In this document: positions 37,914-44,813 of the stretch, in pieces
How the letters are laid out: each line of letters begins with the position of its first letter
Numbering within the stretch: position 1 is the first letter of the stretch
Assembly: GCF_010587385.1 (NCBI RefSeq)
Contig: NZ_CP047475.1
Coordinates: 1,612,001-1,676,000 of the forward strand
DNA: 64,000 nt
Reading direction: 5' to 3'
From: Vibrio astriarenae
GTDB lineage: Bacteria > Pseudomonadota > Gammaproteobacteria > Enterobacterales > Vibrionaceae
Translations under genes and position numbers: made by a program
The notes under the pieces: model-generated
The model's input: the letters and a program-made list of their open reading frames with translations, nothing else
What the model was told of the DNA's origin: nothing
Databases searched by the model: none

Positions 37914-38192
37914 ATGAAATTCGAAGCAGTAGTACGTACTGAACTAGGTAAAGGTGCGAGCCGCCGCCTACGTCACGCTGGCCAATTCCCAGCAATCGTT
38001 TACGGTGGTGAAGCAGCACCTGTTTCTATCGCTCTAAACCACGATGACGTGATCAACCAAATGGACAAGCCAGAATTCTACGAAGCAATCACTCTAGTGA
38101 TCGGCGGCGAAGAAGTTAAGGTTAAGCCACAAGACGTTCAACGTCACGCGTTCAAGCCAAAAGTTGAGCACATGGACTTCATCCGCATCTAA
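37914..38192 (+). CDS. rplY: Ribosomal protein bL25, short form
   Basis: Protein of 92 residues that binds 5S rRNA in the large ribosomal subunit. The sequence begins [20 protein letters not shown] and contains FPAIVYGG, both standard for the short single-domain form found in enterics and vibrios rather than the CTC long form. The open frame extends to a GTG at 37878, but the ATG at 37914 gives the normal length and is preceded by GAGAG. Its own promoter and a terminator flank it. Confidence 0.97.
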   Translation: MKFEAVVRTELGKGASRRLRHAGQFPAIVYGGEAAPVSIALNHDDVINQMDKPEFYEAITLVIGGEEVKVKPQDVQRHAFKPKVEHMDFIRI

Positions 38193-38280
38193 TTCCCTAC
38201 CAAGGAATTAGCTCGGATTTAATCCAGCCTTTTGCATAAAAGATTATCGGACTTACCAACCGAGATATCTGAAAAATTCG

Positions 38281-38312
38281 AAACCCCAGAGACTTACCAC
38301 CTCTGGGGTTTC
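38281..38312 (+). terminator. Probable terminator of rplY
   Basis: CCCCAGAG (38284-38291) pairs with CTCTGGGG (38301-38308), extended by AAA / TTT. The T tract is short, so termination may be partial. Confidence 0.65.
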
Positions 38313-38616
38313 ACCGTTTAGATTACCTATAAATCACACCGTTCGACTATCAAAGTCACACTTTCTACATCTCTTCTGCCCGATCTAACTAAGCTTGAAA
38401 TTAGTCACACTAATTTTAAGGGTATTGTTGCAGACTATTTTTTAACCGCCCACTACTATCGAGGGTTTATGCCTTTCTCTTTGCGCACCAGATTACGGCG
38501 ACAATTGAGAACAACCTTGCGAATACGGTTTCGAAAAATGAGCTGGAAGACGACCAAGCGGCCAAGCGCCGCCTACGACTACTCTCCTCTTACTCGAACC
38601 TTGCAAGGAGGCAACT
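38313..38616 (+). other. Spacer between rplY and the EF-G-like gene
   Basis: The first 150 bp are AT-rich with no recognised element. The second half holds the frameshifted small gene listed at 38469-38632. AAGGAGG at 38606-38612 is a very strong ribosome site for the EF-G-like gene. Confidence 0.6.
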
Positions 38617-38632
38617 ATGCCTACAAACTTGA
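38469..38632 (+). pseudogene. Frameshifted small gene coupled to the EF-G-like gene
   Basis: From codon 3 onward, the frame reading TTT CTC TTT GCG (38474 on) gives a balanced, helical peptide (ATIENNLANTVSKNELEDDQ, then AAKRRLRLLSSYSNLARRQ). It ends at TGA 38630-38632, 16 bases into the EF-G-like gene. It has no start codon of its own. It joins the ATG at 38469 if one base is added in the CC after ATG, which would give 54 residues. The frame actually opened by that ATG is arginine-rich and looks like a shadow frame. GAGGG lies just before the ATG. A deletion, a sequencing error, or ribosomal slippage could explain it. The family is not recognised. Confidence 0.4.
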
Positions 38633-40629
38633 TAAGAAACATCGCTGTCGTTGGTCAATCTGGTACCGGGAAAACAACCCTCGTTGAAAAGCTACTTCAC
38701 TTTAGTGGAACAACAAATCATCTCGGCAAAGTAGAAAAAGGTGACACGGTCACTGATTTTGATGATCAATCCATCCATTATCACCACAGTATTGAAGCCA
38801 CCCCTGTCACTCTCGCTTGGAAAAAGCATCGCATAAACCTCATCGATACCCCCGGACAAAATGAACTGATTGGCCGCGCCCTGAGCGTCTTCCCGGCAGT
38901 CGAAACATCCGCTTTAGTGATCGATGTCCAAACGCCAATAAGTCAGATTACTCAGCAAATTTTTGAATTTGCGAAAGCTCAGAACAAATGCCAAATGGTG
39001 ATTGTCAATAAAATCGACCTCGCACCTGAAAAGTGTGAAGTTATTTTGGAGGAAATCAATCAACTATTGCATGGACGCTGCTTACCCATTAACTTGCCCG
39101 CTAGCAGCAATGAAGTCGTTGATTGCTACTTCAGCCCTCAGTTTGATAAAACTCCCCTGCTACAATCTGTCACTGACGCTCATGAACAGCTTATTGATCA
39201 AGTCGTCGAAGTCGATGAAGAATTGATGGAGCTTTATTTAGAGCAAGGCTCTGAACTTACCCCAATGCAACTCCATGATCCGTTTGAAGAAGCACTGCGT
39301 TCTGGTCATCTCATTCCAGTCTGCTTTACCTCTTGTGAAAACAATGCAGGTCTATCTTTGTTACTCGACACCTTTAGTCAATTAATGCCTATGCCATCCG
39401 AGGGCAACCCGCCACTATTGGAGAAAAACGGCAAACCCGTCTCAATCAACTGTGATTCGCTTGAGCATACCGTTGCACACGTCTTTAAAGTCAGCAACGA
39501 CCCCTATCTCGGTAAACTTGCCTACATACGAATATTTCAAGGAGAAATCCACGCGGGCAGTCAACTGTATGTTGGAGATACCAACAAAACATTCAAGGTC
39601 AATCATCTATACCAACTACAAGGAAGCCTGCGCTCAGAGATCCAAAAAGCCTTACCCGGCGACTACTGCGTACTAGCGAAAATTGATGACCTAGATTTTG
39701 ACTCAATTATTCATGATTCTCACGATGAAGATGATGTGAAGCTTCACCCAATGTCACTGCCTACCCCGATGTCTGGGGTTCGAATTCAGCCGACAAAACG
39801 GGGAGATGAGCAAAAAATATCGGACGTCCTCAATAAAATTGTCAGCGAAGATCCTTCCCTACAATTAGAGCTGCGCGTCAGAACCAACGAAACCATACTC
39901 AGTGGCCTAGGTGAATTCCATTTGCAAATCGCGCTAGAGAAGATGCGAGATGTGTATAAACTCAATGTCAAAACATCACAGCCGAGCATTGAATACTTTG
40001 AAACCATTACCCGCCCCGCCGAAGGGCATTATCGCCATAAAAAACAAAGTGGTGGTGCTGGACAATTTGGTGAGGTTCAACTCAAAGTACGGCCTCTTGA
40101 GCGTGGTGCGGGGGTACAGTTCGTCAATAAAGTCGTTGGTGGTGCAATACCAACCTCACTGATCCCTGCCGTGGAGAAAGGCATCTATCAAGCTGTCGCT
40201 GAGGGTGCGATTTCCGGCAACCCAATCCATGACATCGAAGTCACGGTCTACGATGGCAAATATCATTCCGTCGATTCTAAAGAGATCGCGTTTGTCATCG
40301 CTGGTAAAAAAGCACTCATTAACGCCATTGAGAACGCAGGGCCCATCGTACTTGAGCCAATCGCCCAGCTGCAAGTCAACATTCCGTTGGAATACGTTGG
40401 TGATGTCTCAGGGGATTTATCCAGTCATCGCGGTCTGATAGAAGGCAGCGAAACTTCAAATATGGGGTATTCGTTACTGACTGCCAAAGCGCCAATGACC
40501 GAATTACAAGACTACGCAACACGACTACGTGCAATGACGGGGGGACAAGGTACTTTCAGTTTAACGCACAGTCACTATGAACCGGCACCTTCCAAAGTTC
40601 AGCAAGAAGTCTGTTCTGAAGGCGCATAG
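38617..40629 (+). CDS. EF-G-like translational GTPase paralogue
   Basis: GTPase of 670 residues with the full EF-G domain order. The G domain spans about residues 1-260 (P-loop GQSGTGKT 13-20, NKID 131-134), followed by domain II near 280-370, domains III-IV with KQSGGAGQFGEV near 475, and domain V near 580-660. It is shorter than the housekeeping EF-G. Two catalytic features differ: the switch I region has HYHHSI in place of ERGITI, and the DTPGH histidine that activates water is glutamine (DTPGQ, Q81). It is thus an EF-G-like paralogue, and normal translocation activity is doubtful. AAGGAGG lies 4 nt before the ATG. Confidence 0.85.
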   Translation: MPTNLIRNIAVVGQSGTGKTTLVEKLLHFSGTTNHLGKVEKGDTVTDFDDQSIHYHHSIEATPVTLAWKKHRINLIDTPGQNELIGRALSVFPAVETSALVIDVQTPISQITQQIFEFAKAQNKCQMVIVNKIDLAPEKCEVILEEINQLLHGRCLPINLPASSNEVVDCYFSPQFDKTPLLQSVTDAHEQLIDQVVEVDEELMELYLEQGSELTPMQLHDPFEEALRSGHLIPVCFTSCENNAGLSLLLDTFSQLMPMPSEGNPPLLEKNGKPVSINCDSLEHTVAHVFKVSNDPYLGKLAYIRIFQGEIHAGSQLYVGDTNKTFKVNHLYQLQGSLRSEIQKALPGDYCVLAKIDDLDFDSIIHDSHDEDDVKLHPMSLPTPMSGVRIQPTKRGDEQKISDVLNKIVSEDPSLQLELRVRTNETILSGLGEFHLQIALEKMRDVYKLNVKTSQPSIEYFETITRPAEGHYRHKKQSGGAGQFGEVQLKVRPLERGAGVQFVNKVVGGAIPTSLIPAVEKGIYQAVAEGAISGNPIHDIEVTVYDGKYHSVDSKEIAFVIAGKKALINAIENAGPIVLEPIAQLQVNIPLEYVGDVSGDLSSHRGLIEGSETSNMGYSLLTAKAPMTELQDYATRLRAMTGGQGTFSLTHSHYEPAPSKVQQEVCSEGA

Positions 40630-40653
40630 TTAACCTCTTTACAGACACTCTCA

Positions 40654-40683
40654 AGAGCCAGAATAACCTCTGGCTCTTCTTTT
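40654..40683. terminator. Bidirectional terminator after the EF-G-like gene
   Basis: AAGAGCCAGA-atAACC-TCTGGCTCTT is a 10-bp stem followed by CTTTT on the plus strand. It touches the last codons of the convergent DJ-1/PfpI gene. Confidence 0.8.
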
Positions 40684-41266
40684 ACTCTTCCCAACGATAT
40701 TCCATTTGAACAGCCGTCTTAATAGCCAGCTCTTTGCCAAACAGTTCAGCGACAATCTCCAGTGACATATCTATCCCAGCAGAAATCCCGCCAGAGGTAG
40801 TGTATTTTCCATCGGTTACATATCTACAGTCACTAACGACTTTTATGAGCGGGAAGCGTGATTGTAGCTCTTGCTGATCTTCCCAATGCGTTGTGACATG
40901 TCTGCCGTTAATAAGGCCAGCAGACGCCAGAAAAAACACACCAGTACACACAGTAACGGTTCTTTCTGTTATCTGATCTTGCTCTCTTAACCACTGAGTT
41001 GTTTCTGGGTTCTGGAACTCTTTTGTGTGGTCACCACCGACCACCATCAATAAGTCGAGCTTAGGGTGAGTGCTAATGGAATAGTGGCTATAAACTGGAA
41101 AGTGTCCTCTCGCCTCGACAAGACCTTTCTCATTCGCGATAAGGTTAATCTGCCAATCACTATCGGCGAGTCGTTTAGCCGTACTAAATACTTCAAAAGG
41201 CCCTGCAAAATCGAGCACTTCAGCGTCTTCGTAAATATAAATACCGATACTAAATTGTGATCTCAT
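40682..41266 (-). CDS. DJ-1/PfpI-family protein
   Basis: Cytoplasmic protein of 194 residues with the glutamine-amidotransferase-like fold. The nucleophile-elbow cysteine lies in VTVCTGVFFLASAGLI, followed by the histidine in HVTTHWED. This subgroup (FDFAGPFEVF-type opening, here VLDFAGPFEVFSTA) includes isonitrile hydratases and AraC-linked sensor domains. The precise reaction cannot be assigned. AAGGA lies just before the ATG. It converges on the EF-G-like gene, sharing its terminator. Confidence 0.85.
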   Translation of the reverse strand: MRSQFSIGIYIYEDAEVLDFAGPFEVFSTAKRLADSDWQINLIANEKGLVEARGHFPVYSHYSISTHPKLDLLMVVGGDHTKEFQNPETTQWLREQDQITERTVTVCTGVFFLASAGLINGRHVTTHWEDQQELQSRFPLIKVVSDCRYVTDGKYTTSGGISAGIDMSLEIVAELFGKELAIKTAVQMEYRWEE

Positions 41267-41695
41267 TACTCATTCCTTGAACATAAGAGTCTAAAAGAGT
41301 CACATAGATTGGGCTTTTGATAAAGCGCTATTGAATAGAAGGGTGAAGAGTTGGAAAATTAAGAGAAGTGGTGATGGGGAGAGGAATGCCTTATGAAAAA
41401 GGCCATCCCCCAAAGTCAAAACACTAAATCAGGATAAAAGTACTAACAATCGCGACCAGTGAAAATAAGCATGTACGGCTGATAACTCCTAGGTTGGAAT
41501 GTTGGATCATTTCTTGGTGTTGCATAGGCATCTCCTCAGATATTGTTATTGTTACGCTTCAATTACACTATGATGAATTTTACGTAAGTTCTCAATACAT
41601 AAGAAGATTAAATTTTTATGACAGCTGCAATAAAAATGGAACTTTATTTGCCTTAGGTCACAGTTATAACCATTTATGAGACTCTCATCACTATT
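41267..41695. other. 429-bp spacer holding a small membrane-peptide gene
   Basis: Apart from the 33-codon frame at 41424-41525, this stretch holds AT-rich promoter-like sequence. On the minus strand TTGAGA, about 17 bp, then CATAGT lies near 41605-41570, a plausible promoter for the small gene. Nothing else is recognised. Confidence 0.5.
41424..41525 (-). CDS. Predicted 33-residue single-pass membrane peptide
   Basis: On the minus strand an ATG at 41525 opens a 33-codon frame (MQHQEMIQHSNLGVISR, then CLFSLVAIVSTFILI, stop TAG). A good ribosome site, GAGGAG, lies 6-8 nt upstream. The C-terminal 15 or so residues form one membrane segment and the N-terminal half is hydrophilic, the layout of many small inner-membrane proteins that modulate transporters or sensors. 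It is too short for usual gene callers. It lies alone between the DJ-1/PfpI gene and a LysE exporter. I do not recognise a family. Confidence 0.5.
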   Translation of the reverse strand: MQHQEMIQHSNLGVISRTCLFSLVAIVSTFILI

Positions 41696-42328
41696 TCAGC
41701 TGCGTGATGCTGTCGACAGTAAAGCACCTGCACCGATAAAGACGCCACCGGTAAGCCTGTTAAATAGTTTTGCCCGCCCTTTAGCGAATATCCATTTTGA
41801 AGATTTCGCTCCCATATAGGCATAGATAAGTAGCCAAGATAGCTCCATAACCATGAACGTCGACGTGAAAGTTAGGTACTGAAAGAACAAGTCATGTTGA
41901 GGTTCAATAAACTGGGGGAACAAAGCGGTAAAAAACAAAATCGCCTTCGGGTTACTCGCTCCAACGATAAAGCCGCTCGTGAAATGCCTAAACAAGGTGA
42001 CCTGACAATGTGAGTTCATTGGATGAGTGTCGGTGAAACTTTGTTGCTTGCTCGTAATAGACTTCAAACCTAAGTAAACAAGATAAGCAGCACCAAGCCA
42101 CTTAATTAAACTAAACACCCACTCTGAAGAGGCGATAATCAGCCCAAGTCCGGTGAAAGATAACGTGAGTATTCCAGTGATAGCCGTTAAGCTTCCTAGT
42201 GCCGTTGCAAACCCGACTTTCATGCCACCAGTCACACCACGTGTCATACACAACAGTGAGCTGGGTCCAGGCGAGGCCGTTAAAATCAAAACTGCTATCA
42301 AATACAGTAGCCAGGTTTCTAGGTTCAT
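41696..42328 (-). CDS. LysE/RhtB-family amino-acid exporter
   Basis: Inner-membrane exporter of 210 residues with six hydrophobic segments. The motif LTASPGPSSLLCMTRG after the first segment is the RhtB/LysE signature, and NPKAILFFTALFPQFI the second. I chose ATG 42328 since AAGGAGAG lies 5 nt upstream; the open frame reaches 42382 without support. Substrate is likely a neutral amino acid or homoserine-lactone-like molecule, undetermined here. This is one of three LysE-type genes in the window. Confidence 0.9.
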   Translation of the reverse strand: MNLETWLLYLIAVLILTASPGPSSLLCMTRGVTGGMKVGFATALGSLTAITGILTLSFTGLGLIIASSEWVFSLIKWLGAAYLVYLGLKSITSKQQSFTDTHPMNSHCQVTLFRHFTSGFIVGASNPKAILFFTALFPQFIEPQHDLFFQYLTFTSTFMVMELSWLLIYAYMGAKSSKWIFAKGRAKLFNRLTGGVFIGAGALLSTASRS

Positions 42329-42418
42329 ACTCTCTCCTTGAGTTGAATAGATATGCAATGAGGCACATTCAACACCATACACCCTTAATTACAATTTGTT
42401 AACAACTAATATTTGATA

Positions 42419-42446
42419 GAAAAAAGGCGAGCTAATGCCCGCCTTA
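42419..42446 (-). terminator. Terminator of the 5'-nucleotidase gene
   Basis: On the minus strand AAGGCGGGC-atta-GCTCGCCTT folds with one mismatch and is followed by a T run. It lies about 25 bp after the stop. Confidence 0.8.
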
Positions 42447-42471
42447 AACTAAACTCTCACTCACGTATCCG

Positions 42472-44478
42472 TTAATCGCGCTCTAACAAGTTGAGTGTCA
42501 CAAGTGGCTCATCCTGCGCTTCTAACACATCCTTCTCAGCGTCAAAGTACTCTATAACTGCCAACGCATCCGTGTTACATGTCAGTGCTTCACTATCACA
42601 ATCTGGAGCAGATTCTGTGTAGATGGCTTTTAGGCTGTCTCCATCTTTCTCTACACGCTCAACTTTGTATGCCTCTACCGATGTGTCATTCTTAATGACA
42701 ACGTCATAGCGGTTCGCTGAATTAGCTTGCGCTTCATACATCGCATCCCAATTGTCGTTACCATTGGCGTTGTAGTTAGTCGTCGTCACTACATAGTTCT
42801 GATCATCGTCGATATTCACCCATTCGATCTCACCATCACTGCTGAAAGTTTGAACTTGGAAAACGCTCAGCTCACCCGACTCTTCAGCGATCGTTTCATC
42901 AAACGTGTATCGCATACCCGCAACATAAGGGAACTTGCCCATATGTTCAGAATCTTTCAGACTTGTTGTTACCGTTGATTCAATAAGATTTCTGATGTCT
43001 GAACCTGATAGCTCGACTATCGACAGGTAGTTCGAGAATGGTAACAGCTCAAGAGAAATGTGGCCTTCAAGCAGGTCACCCTGCTCTAGCGAATTACGGA
43101 CACCACCAGCACCAACAAGCGCAATATCTACTTTAGAAAAGCCTGTTGCCTCCAATACATCCTTTTGATTCGCCCAGTATAGCCAACCTTCGCCAACAAG
43201 AGGGGCGACCTGTGAACCGTGCTCATCCGTCCCGCCATCATTCGGACGACGTTCATGCACTAGCTCTTGTGGTACGTAGGTGATCATGTCACCGTATGCT
43301 TCTTCTAACTCGGGCTTGTAGTTCTCATCGATATGACTACGAAGGTCAGCATCTTCATCAGTAATTTCAATGAAATCATGTGCTGCGATAAAGCCTTGCA
43401 CAGCCCACTCATCGCCAGTATCAAGAGCATCCTCGCGAGTGGCATCATTGTAGAACTTATCAGAGCTTAACAAGGTGTTACCGCCGCTACACGTTGCAAT
43501 GTTGCCTTGCTCGTCAAACTGAACATTTGCATGACCAATGGCTTGCGCTTTTTCCCCTGCTTGAACGATACAAGTGACTCCTCCATCAGGGTTGCTCACT
43601 AGTTGTGCATATTCAGGATTGTTTGCCCAACCTAGCTCGGTGAAATCGCCCATGAAGGTGTGAGAGTGTCCTCCGACAATAACATCAACACCATTGACAT
43701 TTTTAGCAATGTTAATATCGCGTTCAAGTCCTAGGTGTGTAAGTAGAATTATTTTGTTAATACCTTTGGCTTTTAAATCATTAACCACTTTTTGGGTTGT
43801 CGACACTTCTGCTGAAAAAGAAACATCGCCTACTTCAGGAGAAATAGATGGCATATCCTCAAGTACTACACCAACGACGGCGACGACATGCTTATCGCTA
43901 GGTAGATTATTTAATGACACTCGTTCCTTTTCATTTCCGTCAAATGCAAATAATGCATAAGGGTGTAAATTTTTTGCATTATTTAGATCAGAATCTGCAC
44001 TTACATCCATATTTGCACCCAATACAGGGAAATTCACTTTATTGAGGAAGCTAGCAAGCGTTGCATTGTCTAAGTCAAACTCATGGTTACCCATTGCCAT
44101 AGCGTCAAGACCCATACGGCTTAAAATATCGGCGTTCATTTGACCTTTATTTAACTTAAAGTATGCGCTGCCTTGCCAAGCGTCACCACCGTGAAGAAAT
44201 AGCATGCTGCGATCTTGCTCTTCCGCCTGTTCGCGATAAAAGTTCGCAGCTTCTAAAAGTCTCGGGTGGCCACCAAATGACGTGTATACCGGTTTTCCTT
44301 GTAATAGGTAGTCGTTCATGAAGCTTGATTTAACTTCGTCAAACGATGAGTGAGTATCATTCACGTGAGCGATCGACATATCAAAAGACTCGTCGGGTGC
44401 AACATACACAGGATCTGAGCTGCTATTACAACCAGCTAAACCAAGTGCCACTGCCGTAACTAAAAGCGATTTTTTCAT
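42472..44478 (-). CDS. Lipoprotein 5'-nucleotidase, UshA/NadN type
   Basis: Surface or periplasmic lipoprotein of 668 residues that probably removes phosphate from extracellular nucleotides. The signal ends in a lipobox (LGLAGC, cysteine about residue 17). The N-terminal metallophosphatase domain shows HVNDTHSSFD, MGNHEFDLDN, LTHLG and VGGHSHTF, the di-metal ligands. The C-terminal 5'-nucleotidase domain begins near residue 400 and includes the substrate site around LELLPFSNYLSIVELSG. A divergent nuclease gene lies 335 bp away. The nuclease would release nucleotides that this enzyme dephosphorylates. No Pho box is seen in the shared region. Confidence 0.9.
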   Translation of the reverse strand: MKKSLLVTAVALGLAGCNSSSDPVYVAPDESFDMSIAHVNDTHSSFDEVKSSFMNDYLLQGKPVYTSFGGHPRLLEAANFYREQAEEQDRSMLFLHGGDAWQGSAYFKLNKGQMNADILSRMGLDAMAMGNHEFDLDNATLASFLNKVNFPVLGANMDVSADSDLNNAKNLHPYALFAFDGNEKERVSLNNLPSDKHVVAVVGVVLEDMPSISPEVGDVSFSAEVSTTQKVVNDLKAKGINKIILLTHLGLERDINIAKNVNGVDVIVGGHSHTFMGDFTELGWANNPEYAQLVSNPDGGVTCIVQAGEKAQAIGHANVQFDEQGNIATCSGGNTLLSSDKFYNDATREDALDTGDEWAVQGFIAAHDFIEITDEDADLRSHIDENYKPELEEAYGDMITYVPQELVHERRPNDGGTDEHGSQVAPLVGEGWLYWANQKDVLEATGFSKVDIALVGAGGVRNSLEQGDLLEGHISLELLPFSNYLSIVELSGSDIRNLIESTVTTSLKDSEHMGKFPYVAGMRYTFDETIAEESGELSVFQVQTFSSDGEIEWVNIDDDQNYVVTTTNYNANGNDNWDAMYEAQANSANRYDVVIKNDTSVEAYKVERVEKDGDSLKAIYTESAPDCDSEALTCNTDALAVIEYFDAEKDVLEAQDEPLVTLNLLERD

Positions 44479-44813
44479 TTTCTACCTATTGAACGATTAT
44501 TTGAGTTGTAAACTTGTATTCCAACCTAAACACATTTCATTTGTGTTAACCAGCAAATAATATTCAGTTAATTATACGTTCACACAAATTGACGCCATAT
44601 TTTAAGTGGCGTTCAAATTTAAGTTTTGCACTATTGTTGCATTTCAAAAAAATAGCTAAAGATGTAATGCATTACATTAAAAATATCTTCCCAAAACTAA
44701 GATCTTGGTTCATAAAAATTCAATTCTTAATCACACCGTTGCAAGAAAAAATATGATATTTATTGGGCCAGCTTTACTAAAATGTAAATAACATATTACT
44801 CAATAGGGACATC
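44479..44813. promoter_or_regulatory. Divergent promoter region with a 16-bp palindrome
   Basis: The AT-rich 335-bp region between the nucleotidase and nuclease genes holds the perfect palindrome ATGTAATGCATTACAT at 44662-44677, about 140 bp from the nuclease start. It is placed to control either gene. I cannot match it to a known regulator, and no PhoB-type direct repeat is visible. Confidence 0.5.

Noticed and set aside
44479..44813. A Pho box for the nucleotidase or nuclease gene.
   Set aside because: No pair of TGTCAT-like half-sites 11 bp apart could be found on either strand.
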